This document shows positions 1-9,432 of a stretch of DNA of 64,000 nt, piece after piece (the first letter of the stretch is position 1; each line of letters begins with the position of its first letter). A program made the position numbers and the translations under genes. The stretch spans positions 744,001-808,000 of the forward strand of contig NZ_LQZA01000001.1 of the NCBI RefSeq assembly GCF_001581925.1, in the 5' to 3' direction. Below the pieces are notes generated by a model that searched no databases, was not told the DNA's origin, and saw only the letters and a program-made list of their open reading frames with translations. The stretch is from Ferrovum sp. PN-J185 (lineage in GTDB: Bacteria > Pseudomonadota > Gammaproteobacteria > Burkholderiales > Ferrovaceae).

Positions 1-136
1 CATACAATTGAGCAATAAATTGACATAATCTATTAGTTTAACTCAATGTATGATGGAAAATAAGTATAAAAAAGAATAAATAAATAATTATAAGGTATTA
101 AAAACACAGACTATTTTTTACCACAAGGAGGAAAGC
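1..136. other. Left-edge intergenic region
   Basis: AT-rich leader with no ORF I can support. It ends in a strong Shine-Dalgarno AAGGAGG at 125-131, five bases before the aldehyde dehydrogenase ATG. A TTGACA at 20-25 and a TATGAT at 49-54 are visible, but they are 23 bases apart, too far for a standard sigma-70 promoter, so no promoter is called. Confidence 0.5.
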
Positions 137-1657
137 ATGTCTCAAATAACAATAAACGGCATCACAGTTGATAATCCCTTTAAAGCTCGTTACGAAAACT
201 TTATTGGTGGCCAATGGGTTTCACCTGTAGATGGTCAATATTTTTCAAATATTACTCCCATTACTAACCAGCATTTATGTGATATCCCTCGATCTAATAG
301 TAAAGATATTGAGCTGGCTTTGGATGCAGCACATAAGGCAAAAGATGCTTGGGGTAAGACATCGACCACTGATCGAGCAAATATATTATTAAAAATTGCT
401 GATCGAATTGAGCAAAATCTAAAAACAATAGCCACTGCGGAAACTTTGGATAACGGTAAGCCGATACGTGAGACTATGGCAGCAGATATCCCTCTTACTA
501 TTGACCACTTTCGCTATTTTGCGAGTTGTGTAAGAAGTGAAGAAGGTGGGATTTCTGAAATAGATCACGAGACATACGCCTATCACTTTAAAGAGCCATT
601 AGGTGTTGTTGGCCAAATCATCCCATGGAACTTCCCAATTCTTATGGCTGCTTGGAAGTTAGCACCGGCACTGGCAGCTGGGAATTGCGTGGTCATTAAA
701 CCTGCAGAGCAAACTCCTGCATCAATACTAGTAGTAATGGAATTAATCGCTGATTTATTACCACCAGGTGTACTCAATATTGTAAATGGATATGGTTTAG
801 AGGCAGGAAAACCTTTGGCCTCTAACCCACGTATTGCAAAAATCGCCTTCACTGGTGAAACCACTACGGGTCGACTCATTATGCAATATGCATCACAAAA
901 TCTTATTCCTGTTACTTTAGAGTTAGGAGGCAAAAGCCCTAATGTGTTTTTTGCCGATATTATGGACAAAGACGATGCCTTTTTTGATAAATGCTTAGAA
1001 GGTTTCGCCATGTTCGCTTTAAATCAAGGCGAAGTCTGTACATGCCCTTCTCGTGCTTTAATACAGGAATCTATTTATGATAAATTTATTGAGCGCACTG
1101 TAAAACGTGTGGCTGCTATCAAAATGGGTAATCCATTAGACCCCTCTACAATGATCGGTGCACAAGCATCCAGTGAACAGCTTGAGAAAATCTTATCCTA
1201 CATTTCATTAGGAAAAACGGAAGGCGCTCAATGTCTAATCGGTGGTGAACAACAACACCATGAGGGAGATTTATCATCGGGTTTTTATGTGAAGCCCACT
1301 GTCTTTAAGGGACATAATAAAATGCGTCTATTCCAGGAAGAAATCTTTGGTCCTGTTTTGTCTGTGACTACATTTAAAGATGAAGCTGAGGCATTGCAGA
1401 TTGCGAATGACACATTATACGGCTTAGGGGCTGGTGTATGGAGTCGTGATGGTAATACCGCCTTTAGAATGGGTCGTGCAATCAAGGCTGGTCGAGTATG
1501 GACTAATTGTTATCATTTATACCCAGCACATGCCGCTTTTGGTGGTTATAAGCAGTCTGGAATTGGCCGAGAAAACCATAAAATGATGTTGGATCATTAC
1601 CAACAAACCAAAAACCTCTTGGTTTCCTATTCACCAAATGCGTTAGGCTTTTTCTAA
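137..1657 (+). CDS. exaC: NAD-dependent aldehyde dehydrogenase, ExaC/AcoD type
   Basis: Oxidises acetaldehyde or related short aldehydes to the acid with NAD in the cytoplasm. The 506-residue length matches the ExaC/AcoD group. The PWNFP segment of the NAD site is present, the general-base Glu262 lies in an ELGGKSPN motif and the nucleophile Cys301 in a GEVCTCPSR context. The ATG at 137 has a perfect SD. A hairpin terminator follows at 1671-1697, before the DUF779 gene that usually accompanies this type of dehydrogenase. The family is certain; substrate preference is inferred from family and neighbour. Confidence 0.93.
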   Translation: MSQITINGITVDNPFKARYENFIGGQWVSPVDGQYFSNITPITNQHLCDIPRSNSKDIELALDAAHKAKDAWGKTSTTDRANILLKIADRIEQNLKTIATAETLDNGKPIRETMAADIPLTIDHFRYFASCVRSEEGGISEIDHETYAYHFKEPLGVVGQIIPWNFPILMAAWKLAPALAAGNCVVIKPAEQTPASILVVMELIADLLPPGVLNIVNGYGLEAGKPLASNPRIAKIAFTGETTTGRLIMQYASQNLIPVTLELGGKSPNVFFADIMDKDDAFFDKCLEGFAMFALNQGEVCTCPSRALIQESIYDKFIERTVKRVAAIKMGNPLDPSTMIGAQASSEQLEKILSYISLGKTEGAQCLIGGEQQHHEGDLSSGFYVKPTVFKGHNKMRLFQEEIFGPVLSVTTFKDEAEALQIANDTLYGLGAGVWSRDGNTAFRMGRAIKAGRVWTNCYHLYPAHAAFGGYKQSGIGRENHKMMLDHYQQTKNLLVSYSPNALGFF

Positions 1658-1670
1658 TTTAATCCTTAAA

Positions 1671-1697
1671 AAGGAGCGTTCTCTTACGCTCCTTTCT
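1671..1697 (+). terminator. Hairpin after aldehyde dehydrogenase gene
   Basis: Nine-base arms AAGGAGCGT (1671-1679) and ACGCTCCTT (1686-1694) with a 6-base loop, followed by a short T-rich tail. It lies 14 bases after the stop. Because DUF779 starts at 1723, it may act as an attenuator within a two-gene unit rather than a full stop. Confidence 0.7.
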
Positions 1698-1722
1698 TAT
1701 TCCTTTAGAGAAAGGTGTAAAG

Positions 1723-2094
1723 ATGAGTGATGTATCAAGAGTATCTGCTACTGAGGCAGCTTTATCTGTGATTGAAGAGTTGAAAAAAGTACACGGTAAT
1801 GAATTGCTATTTCATCAATCTGGTGGATGTTGTGATGGTAGTGCTCCTATGATTTTTCCACAAAGTGAATTTTTAGTGGGTGACTCAGATATAAAATTAG
1901 GTGAAATTGGTGGTATTCCTTTTTACATGCATCGAAGTCAATTTGAATATTGGCAACATACTCACTTAATTATTGATGCAATTAAGGGTAATGGTGGTAT
2001 GTTTTCCCTAGAAAGACCAACTGGTATGAGGTTTATTACTCGTTCTCGATTGTATAGTGATGCTGAACTTGAAGCGTTATCAACGCTTTCCTAA
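1723..2094 (+). CDS. DUF779 family protein
   Basis: A 123-residue cytoplasmic protein of the DUF779 family, which has no established biochemical role and is typically encoded beside ExaC/AcoD-type aldehyde dehydrogenases, as here. A conserved-looking HQSGGCCDGSAPM segment near residues 32-44 carries a CC pair that could bind metal or be redox active. An SD AGAAAGG-like stretch precedes the ATG. It ends just before a bidirectional terminator shared with the convergent flavoprotein gene. Family assignment is confident; function is unknown. Confidence 0.85.
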   Translation: MSDVSRVSATEAALSVIEELKKVHGNELLFHQSGGCCDGSAPMIFPQSEFLVGDSDIKLGEIGGIPFYMHRSQFEYWQHTHLIIDAIKGNGGMFSLERPTGMRFITRSRLYSDAELEALSTLS

Positions 2095-2096
2095 CC

Positions 2097-2132
2097 CCTC
2101 CTCTTGAAACTCACCACAAGAGGAGGATTATT
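2097..2132. terminator. Bidirectional terminator between convergent genes
   Basis: Perfect 10-base arms CCTCCTCTTG (2097-2106) and CAAGAGGAGG (2117-2126), with a 10-base loop and a T-rich flank. It sits between the DUF779 stop and the flavoprotein stop, so it probably serves both strands. Confidence 0.8.
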
Positions 2133-2136
2133 AAAG

Positions 2137-3555
2137 TTAAGCTGCAATTTGCGAATGTGATAGGGTATTAATTTTCTCTTGGGCGTCACGTAATGCAGTG
2201 CGTAAACCTTCCTCAATGACTGGATGATAAAAAGGTAAAGCCAATATTTCATTAACACTCAAATTCAATTGATGTACCCAGGATAAGAGGTGAGCTAAGT
2301 GCTCAGCATCAGGTCCAATCATTTCAGCACCCAATAATCTACCAGTTAACTTATCGGCATACACGCGCAAAATTCCTTTGTTTTTTAGCATTACCCTACT
2401 GCGACCCTGATTGCCAAAATTAACTTCACCAATAACTATCTGGTCCCTTTTGATATCAGCGAAGCGTTGTCCAATTATTGCAATTTGTGGATCTGAAAAT
2501 ACCACACCAATTGCGCTACGACGCAATTTTTTTTCAATATTGGGATACGATATAGCATTCTCTCCAGCAATTTTTCCTTCATCAGCAGCTTCATGCAAAA
2601 GTGGAACGTTATGATTAGCATCCCCTGCAATAAAAATATGACTATTACCGCATTGCATGGTGTGACGGTCAAAAAGAGGTACTCCTCGTTGATCAAGTTC
2701 TATATTAAGTGCTGGTAAATTAAGTTGACTGACATTAGGTGTTCTACCTGTGGCGGCAACCACATAATCAACTGTAATTATTTTTTGTTGAGTATTGTCT
2801 GATGTAGTGAAATAAATGTGTACTTTATCAGCATGTCGTACAACCTTTATATCTTGTGCATCTGGTATATAGTTCATTTCGTCTTTAAAAATAGTAAGCG
2901 CTTCATTTTTAACGACTGGATCACTAATCGGTCCAATATGATTGTCGCGTCCAAAAAGAGAGACATTTACATTTAAACGGTGTAAAGCCTGACCTAATTC
3001 CAAACCGATAACACCAGGACCAAACACAGCCACTGACCGGGGTAAATCTTGCCATGAAAAAATATCATCATTAACAATGACGCGCTCACCCAGTTCTTGT
3101 AAAAAAGGTGGAATTACAGGTGACGAACCCGTTGCAATAATTGCTTTGTTAAACGTAATCTCTGTGTGATCGTCAACCATTAATTGATGAGGATGGATAA
3201 AGCGAGCGTAACCTACAATTTTATCTTCCTTCGGGATTGCGTCGACTCCTTCTAATACAAACCCTACAAATCGATCACGTTCAGTTGTTACCCTTGCCAT
3301 CACTTTTTTCCCATTTACAGTGGTAGGTACGTTGATTTCGATACCAAATTGAGAAAAACGACTCTGTGTATGATGCGCTTCAGCTGCGGCGATTAACAGC
3401 TTGCTTGGCATACACCCTACTCTCGCGCAGGTAGTACCATATGACCCGCCTTCAATCAATATGGCCTCTTGGTTTGCTGATTTAATAGCACGATAGGCAG
3501 CAAGACCTGCCGTTCCTGCACCAATAATAACGTTATCAGTAGTGATTTTTCTCAT
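2137..3555 (-). CDS. Pyridine nucleotide-disulfide oxidoreductase (dihydrolipoyl dehydrogenase-like)
   Basis: FAD-dependent class I disulfide reductase of 472 residues. Visible features are the N-terminal FAD motif GAGTAG (12-17), a redox disulfide C43/C48 in TTCARVGCMPSK, a central NAD(P) domain and a C-terminal YHPVIEEG carrying the active-site His-Glu. No E1/E2 dehydrogenase genes are nearby. Instead it lies 22 bases downstream of the peroxiredoxin-glutaredoxin hybrid in the same orientation, under a divergent OxyR promoter. It may therefore regenerate glutathione or another disulfide for that peroxidase, resembling the prx-gor pair of the Neisseria OxyR regulon as I recall it. It could instead be a true lipoamide dehydrogenase. 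Confidence 0.85.
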   Translation of the reverse strand: MRKITTDNVIIGAGTAGLAAYRAIKSANQEAILIEGGSYGTTCARVGCMPSKLLIAAAEAHHTQSRFSQFGIEINVPTTVNGKKVMARVTTERDRFVGFVLEGVDAIPKEDKIVGYARFIHPHQLMVDDHTEITFNKAIIATGSSPVIPPFLQELGERVIVNDDIFSWQDLPRSVAVFGPGVIGLELGQALHRLNVNVSLFGRDNHIGPISDPVVKNEALTIFKDEMNYIPDAQDIKVVRHADKVHIYFTTSDNTQQKIITVDYVVAATGRTPNVSQLNLPALNIELDQRGVPLFDRHTMQCGNSHIFIAGDANHNVPLLHEAADEGKIAGENAISYPNIEKKLRRSAIGVVFSDPQIAIIGQRFADIKRDQIVIGEVNFGNQGRSRVMLKNKGILRVYADKLTGRLLGAEMIGPDAEHLAHLLSWVHQLNLSVNEILALPFYHPVIEEGLRTALRDAQEKINTLSHSQIAA

Positions 3556-3577
3556 GATTTACTCCAGTAGTATTAAC

Positions 3578-4327
3578 TTATTGAGCGTGACTAGGATTTG
3601 ATTTAACCCAATTTTCTAATTCATCCGCACCGCCAATATGTAACCCATTTATAAATACTTGAGGGACTGTACCTCGCTGAGTAATAGCACCGATGGTTTT
3701 TGATCGTATTGCAACTGGTAACACTATTTCCGCGTAGTTATATCCTTGTTCTTTTAAGATCGCCTTTGCTTTAATGCAATGTGGACACCCTTCACGAGTT
3801 AATATAGCGACTTGATCAGGTTTTTTAGCTTGTGGATTTATGTAGTTCAACATGGTATCAGCATCTGACACTTCAAAAGGATCCCCTTCTTTATCGGGTT
3901 CTATAAATTGTTTTACCACCACACCGTTTTTTACTAACATCGAGTAACGCCATGATCGCATTCCAAATCCAATGGTACTTTTATCTACTAACATATTCAT
4001 TGCAGACGTGAATGTCCCATTTCCGTCAGGAATCATAGTAATATGTTCTGCTTCTTGATCTTTTGCCCACTCATTCATAACAAAAGTGTCATTAACAGAA
4101 ATACAGACAATTTCATCTACCCCTTCCTTAAAAAATGCGCTAGCCAATTCGTTATAACGAGGTAAATGGGTGGAAGAGCAAGTAGGGGTAAAGGCGCCTG
4201 GTAAAGAAAATACAACCACTGTGCGATGGTTAAAAATTTCATCTGATTGAATTTGTTTCCACTCATTGCCAACACGTATTGGAAAGGTGACTGAGGGTAC
4301 TTTTTTTCCTTCATGGGATACAAACAT
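3578..4327 (-). CDS. Peroxiredoxin-5/glutaredoxin hybrid peroxidase
   Basis: Fusion of an atypical 2-Cys/1-Cys PrxV domain (residues 1 to about 165) and a C-terminal glutaredoxin (about 172-249), the PGdx architecture that reduces H2O2 and alkyl hydroperoxides with glutathione. The peroxidatic C50 sits in PGAFTPTC, and the glutaredoxin CPHC motif is C181/C184. Length of 249 residues fits the family (about 240-250). It is transcribed divergently from oxyR and followed by the flavoprotein gene, a coherent peroxide-defence unit. An OxyR box lies 77-113 bases upstream of its start. Confidence 0.95.
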   Translation of the reverse strand: MFVSHEGKKVPSVTFPIRVGNEWKQIQSDEIFNHRTVVVFSLPGAFTPTCSSTHLPRYNELASAFFKEGVDEIVCISVNDTFVMNEWAKDQEAEHITMIPDGNGTFTSAMNMLVDKSTIGFGMRSWRYSMLVKNGVVVKQFIEPDKEGDPFEVSDADTMLNYINPQAKKPDQVAILTREGCPHCIKAKAILKEQGYNYAEIVLPVAIRSKTIGAITQRGTVPQVFINGLHIGGADELENWVKSNPSHAQ

Positions 4328-4403
4328 AATAATCTCCTAGTTAGTTAACAAGTTATTCAGTAGGTGTTGTGTTTACTTTACTCATGGATGTAAAATAAAT
4401 CTA

Positions 4404-4440
4404 ATTGATTGTTCCTATTTTTCTGATAGTTAAAATTTAT
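4404..4440. promoter_or_regulatory. Predicted OxyR-binding site
   Basis: In the oxyR/prx divergent spacer, four tetrads with exact 7-base spacing read ATTG-N7-CTAT-N7-ATAG-N7-TTAT. The OxyR consensus is ATAG-N7-CTAT-N7-ATAG-N7-CTAT, so 14 of 16 defined positions match. It lies 27 bases before the oxyR ATG, as expected for autoregulation plus activation of the peroxidase operon. Confidence 0.75.
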
Positions 4441-4466
4441 CAGCCATAAATTCAGGTTTAAAACTA

Positions 4467-5372
4467 ATGAATATCAATGAGTTACGATTTTCTGTGGCAG
4501 TTGCTCAAGAAAGAAACTTTAGAAAAGCAGCAGAAAAATGTTTTGTCAGTCAACCTGCCCTGTCCACTGCCATTCAGAAATTAGAAGAAGAGTTGGGAGT
4601 AAAGCTATTTGAAAGAAGTAAAAGTCAGGTCACGTTAACAGCGATTGGGATAACGATTATTGCCCAAGCAGTAACAATACTTGAGGAAATTGATAAATTA
4701 AAGCTATTATCTAAACAATCCCAAGACCCTTTAGTTGGTCAGGTAAAACTTGGCGTTATATATACAATTGGTCCTTATCTAATACCTGATTTAATTAGTC
4801 CCTTACATCAGTTAGCTCCTCTAATGCCAATTAGTGTTGAGGAAAACACTACAGACAAAATGGCCGATTGGTTAAAGCAAGGCAGTATTGATGTTGCCAT
4901 TGTTGCTCTGCCCTTTGATATGCCAGGAATTGACACAATCCCTTTATATCAAGAAACATTTGATGTAATTGTGCCTAAAAACCATCCATGGGCACAACGT
5001 ACTCATATTGATCCTGTAGAACTAGCGCAAGAAAAAGTACTTTTATTATCCTCAATACACTGCTTTAGCGCTAAAATCCTCAAATTATGTCCAGATTTAA
5101 CTGGCCATGGTGCGCATATCCAGCAAGGTAACAGTCTTGAAACCATCAGAAATATGGTTGCCTCAGGATTAGGAATTAGTGTTTTACCAAGCTCAGCAAA
5201 TCGTGAACTCTATCAGACTGACTTAATACGAATTGTACAATTTAATGCTCCCGTACCGAATCGTGAGGTAGGTTTGGCTTTTAGAAAGGGTTATCCAAGA
5301 GAGGCCGTGTTGGAAGTGATAAAACAAGCTGTTAAACAATTAACACTACCTGGAATTAGTTTTACTTCTTAG
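4467..5372 (+). CDS. oxyR: LysR-family hydrogen peroxide sensor OxyR
   Basis: 301-residue LysR regulator with an N-terminal winged HTH (about 1-60, with AEKCFVSQPALSTAIQKLE) and a substrate-binding-like C-terminal domain. Both redox cysteines fall at C199 and C208 in IHCFSAKILKLC, the same numbers as in E. coli OxyR, so the disulfide switch appears intact. It is divergent from the peroxiredoxin hybrid operon, with a matching OxyR box between. Its 3' end overlaps the convergent emrB stop by 11 bases. Confidence 0.95.
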   Translation: MNINELRFSVAVAQERNFRKAAEKCFVSQPALSTAIQKLEEELGVKLFERSKSQVTLTAIGITIIAQAVTILEEIDKLKLLSKQSQDPLVGQVKLGVIYTIGPYLIPDLISPLHQLAPLMPISVEENTTDKMADWLKQGSIDVAIVALPFDMPGIDTIPLYQETFDVIVPKNHPWAQRTHIDPVELAQEKVLLLSSIHCFSAKILKLCPDLTGHGAHIQQGNSLETIRNMVASGLGISVLPSSANRELYQTDLIRIVQFNAPVPNREVGLAFRKGYPREAVLEVIKQAVKQLTLPGISFTS

Positions 5373-6942
5373 AGTGGTCTCTTTTTCTTAATAAAAAAAC
5401 CGCAGGTATCATTAACATAAACAGTATTGCCAAGCGTTTAAAGTTATCTAAAAAAGCCAATAACTGCGCTTGTTGGTAGGCTAAATTAAATACAATCGCA
5501 TTTGCAGTTTGGTTTAAATTAAAAGACATTAACCCATATTGTTGAATGAGTGATTGTAAATGAGTAACTTGTGATTCATACAAATGATGATAAGGATCAA
5601 GGTGCCCTACGAGATAATTTAAATGTACTTGACTGCCTTCAGTCAGCCAAGTTTGAACTAAGGCTATCCCAAAACTTCCTCCCAGATTTCTTGATAAATT
5701 AATCATAGCTGAAGCACTACTGCTCTTAACAAGAGGGATTTCTGCAAATGCGGCGGTGTTTATTGGTACAAATAAAAAACCCAAGCCAATTCCCTGAACG
5801 ATTCTCAGCAGAGCCATGGTAGCGTAATCTGTTTGCATATCTAAGCGAGAAAACATGACTAATGAAAATATATTTAATACCAAACCAATTAAAATGAGTT
5901 TTCTAACATCAGTTTTGTTTATCAAATAGCCAATAAGTGGCATGAATAATAATACGGCAAAACCACCTGGCGACAATAACATCCCCGCATCAGTGGCTGA
6001 ATAGCCCATTAATATTTGCACAAAAAGAGGTAGCAATAATGTACTGGAAAACAATACAAATCCCAGCATAAAAATCAAAATATTACTGATTAAAAAGTTT
6101 CTTTCCATAAGTAACGTAAAATCCATCATTGGATTTTTTTGGCGTAATTCCCAAAAGGGCAAAATGAGCAAGGTTACAACTGAAATTGACGTTAATAAAA
6201 TAATGAAGTTTGATCCGAACCAATCATCTTGCTCACCTTTATCTAAGACAATTTGAAGACAACCAAAACCAAGCGCCATTAAAACAAAGCCAATTGAATC
6301 AATCTTAAATGTACTTGCTAATAATGCTTTTCGTCTTTCATTAAAATGTGGCGGATCGTGAACCCATAGTTGAGTAAGATAAAAGGAAATAATGCCAATG
6401 GGTACATTAATTAAAAAGATCCAACGCCATGTAAAGGTGTCGGTAATCCAACCTCCCACCGTGGGTCCTATAGCAGGAGCCATAACTGTTGTGATCCCGT
6501 AAACTGCAAAAGCCATTCCACGTTGATGAGGTGGGAAAGTATCAGATAAGATGGCCTGTGATGAAGGCTGTAGTCCACCGCCACCAATACCTTGTAGAGT
6601 TCTAAAAAATATGAGTGCAAATAAGTTTGGCGCAATTCCACATAACAGTGAACTGACGGTAAATAAAGCAACACAAATTAAATAAAATCGTCTTCTACCC
6701 ATTAGATTAGATAACCAACCACTCATAGGAAGAATAATGGCATTTGATACAAGATAAGAAGTTAGGATCCAGGTAGATTCATCCTGTCCTGCTGCAAGAT
6801 CTCCAGCAATATGTCTTAACGACACATTAGCAATAGAAATATCAAGTACCTCCATGAATGTAGTGAGAGCAACTGTTACTGCCACTAACCAGGGATTAAT
6901 GGTATTGGATTGGTTGCTATCTTTAGAGACGAGTGTTGTCAT
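5362..6942 (-). CDS. emrB: EmrB-type MFS drug efflux transporter (DHA2, 14 TM)
   Basis: 526-residue inner-membrane proton antiporter of the DHA2 family. It has the DxxxxNVxLxxI-type first helix (EVLDISIANVSLRHI), the LSNLMGRRRFY motif A loop near residues 78-88, and long alternating hydrophobic helices. Its start overlaps the emrA 3' end by 20 bases, and emrA overlaps the TolC-like gene, so all three parts of a tripartite pump are translationally coupled. It is the last gene of an eight-gene operon. Substrates are not predictable. Confidence 0.93.
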   Translation of the reverse strand: MTTLVSKDSNQSNTINPWLVAVTVALTTFMEVLDISIANVSLRHIAGDLAAGQDESTWILTSYLVSNAIILPMSGWLSNLMGRRRFYLICVALFTVSSLLCGIAPNLFALIFFRTLQGIGGGGLQPSSQAILSDTFPPHQRGMAFAVYGITTVMAPAIGPTVGGWITDTFTWRWIFLINVPIGIISFYLTQLWVHDPPHFNERRKALLASTFKIDSIGFVLMALGFGCLQIVLDKGEQDDWFGSNFIILLTSISVVTLLILPFWELRQKNPMMDFTLLMERNFLISNILIFMLGFVLFSSTLLLPLFVQILMGYSATDAGMLLSPGGFAVLLFMPLIGYLINKTDVRKLILIGLVLNIFSLVMFSRLDMQTDYATMALLRIVQGIGLGFLFVPINTAAFAEIPLVKSSSASAMINLSRNLGGSFGIALVQTWLTEGSQVHLNYLVGHLDPYHHLYESQVTHLQSLIQQYGLMSFNLNQTANAIVFNLAYQQAQLLAFLDNFKRLAILFMLMIPAVFLLRKRDHSKK

Positions 6943-8104
6943 CGAGATATACGGTAGGCGTCACAGACATACCAGGAGCGAGATGACTCAAGGAATTAAT
7001 AGGCTCGTCGAAAACAATTTTTACTGGTACACGTTGTACTATTTTGACGTAGTTTCCAGTGGCATTCTCTGGTGGTAAAAGACTAAATCGTGATCCAGTA
7101 CCATTTTGAATACTATCAATATGACCATGAAATTCATGAGATGGAAAGGCATCAACTTTAATGAGTACTTTCTCACCTGGATGCATTTTGGTCAGTTGTG
7201 TTTCTTTGAAATTAGCGATTACCCACGGTGCATCATACACAATTCCCAGTAAGGCGGTGCCTGGTGCAACCAATTGGCCAATCGATAAATTTTTCCTGAC
7301 AATATGCCCAGAAACTGGAGCAATTAACTTGGTATAAGATAGATTAAGCTCTGCTGCTTTTAAATTAGCTTGCGCCTCTTCAACAGTCGCCTGCCCTCCT
7401 TTAGCCTGATCTTTCTTGACTGCCACTTGTTTTGGTGCAGTTTGAGCTTCGTTTAATTTAGCCAAAGCCACTTCAACAGCGGCTTTAGCTGATAGATAAG
7501 CTCTTTTTTGCGCCTCAAGATTCGCAGAAGCGGCAATTTTATTTGCGGTTACTTGATCTAGACGTTGTCGTGAAATCTCATCTTTATCAAAAAGTGCTTG
7601 ATAACGGATTAAATCAGCCGCAGCCAGTTTTGACTGAGCTTCAGCAGCAGTAACAAGAGATTGAGCCTGTTGTGCAAGGGCTTTTGCCGAGAGATAGTTA
7701 TTTTTTGCTTGGCTAATAATAGCTGCAGTTGTCTCTTCAGTTAGTGTTACATCATGAACTGATGCACCGTGGCGAGCGATAGCGGCATCCAAATTTGCTT
7801 TGGCTTGATCAACTTGTACTTGAAAGTCTCGGGGATCAATTTCTGCTAACAGATCACCTTGTTTTACCCATTGATTATCATTTACTTTGACTTGTAAAAC
7901 ATAACCGTTAATATGGGGTGAGATCTGTACAACATTAGCTTCAATAAAGGCATCATCAGTAGATTCACGATTGTGGTTATATATCCAAGCGATAAACAAA
8001 ATAATAAAAATAGACAACGATAGTATTAGAACAAGCCGTTTAAATTGTGCTTGTTTAAATAAAGGAATGGCAGTTGTCTTATCACTATTAGTTGAATCAC
8101 TCAT
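6923..8104 (-). CDS. emrA: EmrA-type membrane fusion protein (HlyD family)
   Basis: Periplasmic adaptor linking EmrB to an outer-membrane channel. One N-terminal TM (about residues 24-43) is followed by biotinyl-lipoyl halves around a long alpha-helical hairpin rich in Ala, Gln and Lys (about 75-210) and a beta-barrel domain. I chose the ATG at 8104 (393 aa) because AAAGGA lies nine bases upstream and it overlaps the upstream stop by 8 bases. A longer in-frame start at 8161 would lie inside the TolC gene and add an atypical N-terminus. Confidence 0.92.
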   Translation of the reverse strand: MSDSTNSDKTTAIPLFKQAQFKRLVLILSLSIFIILFIAWIYNHNRESTDDAFIEANVVQISPHINGYVLQVKVNDNQWVKQGDLLAEIDPRDFQVQVDQAKANLDAAIARHGASVHDVTLTEETTAAIISQAKNNYLSAKALAQQAQSLVTAAEAQSKLAAADLIRYQALFDKDEISRQRLDQVTANKIAASANLEAQKRAYLSAKAAVEVALAKLNEAQTAPKQVAVKKDQAKGGQATVEEAQANLKAAELNLSYTKLIAPVSGHIVRKNLSIGQLVAPGTALLGIVYDAPWVIANFKETQLTKMHPGEKVLIKVDAFPSHEFHGHIDSIQNGTGSRFSLLPPENATGNYVKIVQRVPVKIVFDEPINSLSHLAPGMSVTPTVYLDDNTRL

Positions 8105-9431
8105 GTTTGATGATTCCTTTATTATTATCCGAATATTTAATTTTACCGCGCGCGAGATCAAAATTTATCCAGGCAATATGTTGACTGGCTATAGCGTTAT
8201 TAAACTGCGTTCTAGCTTGAGCTAGGGTGGTTTGAGCATCGACTACTTCTAAATTATCTGCTACCCCATTTTTATATCGATCACTGGCTTGATTCATTAG
8301 TGTTGTCGCTAACTCAAGATTTTTTTGGGCATGGTGTACCTCGTCAATAGTGGTTTGTAATGCGTTGAAAGACACTCTGACATCCTCATCAACTTGTGCT
8401 TTGGTATCAACCAATTGTAATTTCGCTTGATGTAGTTGACTAAAAGCGATGTTTTCTTCAGCTTGGGTTGCGCCACCATTCCATAAGGGCATTGATAAAT
8501 AAACGCCAATACTATAAACATGGTAATCATTAATGACAGGCGTTACCCCCGAAGGTCCAATCGCACCTTGAACGCCAATAGAGGGAAGATAGGCATCTTT
8601 TCTTGCCTGTAATGAACTAGCACGGGCGCTTATTAATGCCTCATTAGCTAATATTTCTGGTCTTGATACCTCAGCATCGTTAATAGCACGCTCAAGGCCA
8701 GGGATAGGAATAGTCGTAACTGATAAGGTATCAGTTAAGTTTAAGTTAGTCTCTAATGCAATTCCCAAAGCTCGTTTAAGTTTAGTTTGGCTGTCATCGA
8801 CGAGGGATTGTGACGCTCTTAAATTATATTGATATTGTGTGGTCTGTGTTTGAGCACGTACTACATCAACACCTGTACTAATACCTTGTCTTTTCTGATC
8901 GCGTGTTAACTGTTCTAATTCTTGAGCTAAATGTAAATTGGCTTGGGCTGTTTTTAATTCTTCTTTAGCTCTTAATAAATTAATGTATGCAAAGGCCGCA
9001 TTTGCCGCTATCTGTTGAAAGGTAGCTTCAGCTTTAAGTTCTGTTTGTTTGGTAAACCATTGAGACGCCTTAAGATCATTCCACAATGATAAATCAAATA
9101 TTTTTTGTGATAACTCCACACTACTTGCAAAACTATTAAAAGGGCCAATTAACACTGGAAAGCCTGGTAGGCTAAATCCTTGGGCTCTTAAGTTAACATT
9201 TTGTCTTAGTTGATATGCTGACAAAGACAAATTAGGCAATAGACTAGAACGTTGTAATTGTTGATTGGCGAGTGATTCATCAATCATGGCCTGTGCAATC
9301 TGACTTTGTGAATGATTTTCTACAGCCATTTGCATTGCTTGTGACAAATTGATATTCAGAATTTCGTTAGCTGAAACTGTATGGTTCCATAATAAAAGAG
9401 CCATAAATATGAGAATAAAGCGATTAGGCAT
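8097..9431 (-). CDS. TolC-family outer-membrane efflux channel
   Basis: 444-residue outer-membrane factor with a signal peptide (about 1-21, ending VSA/NE) and two homologous OEP repeats, each with long coiled helices and periodic Ala/Gln. Motifs resembling TolC are visible near GVDVVRAQTQ and GVADNLEVVDAQTTLAQA. It is encoded 1 base after panB and overlaps emrA by 8 bases. It is the only outer-membrane factor in the window, so it could also serve the separate RND pump at 25.6 kb (inference). Confidence 0.9.
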   Translation of the reverse strand: MPNRFILIFMALLLWNHTVSANEILNINLSQAMQMAVENHSQSQIAQAMIDESLANQQLQRSSLLPNLSLSAYQLRQNVNLRAQGFSLPGFPVLIGPFNSFASSVELSQKIFDLSLWNDLKASQWFTKQTELKAEATFQQIAANAAFAYINLLRAKEELKTAQANLHLAQELEQLTRDQKRQGISTGVDVVRAQTQTTQYQYNLRASQSLVDDSQTKLKRALGIALETNLNLTDTLSVTTIPIPGLERAINDAEVSRPEILANEALISARASSLQARKDAYLPSIGVQGAIGPSGVTPVINDYHVYSIGVYLSMPLWNGGATQAEENIAFSQLHQAKLQLVDTKAQVDEDVRVSFNALQTTIDEVHHAQKNLELATTLMNQASDRYKNGVADNLEVVDAQTTLAQARTQFNNAIASQHIAWINFDLARGKIKYSDNNKGIIKHE

Positions 9432-9432
9432 A

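Noticed and set aside
583-1011. 142-codon minus-strand ORF inside the aldehyde dehydrogenase gene
   Set aside because: Antisense shadow of a clearly conserved gene, with no recognisable motif.
8105-8161. Longer EmrA N-terminus
   Set aside because: It would overlap the TolC-like gene further; the ATG at 8104 has AAAGGA upstream and gives a normal EmrA N-terminus.
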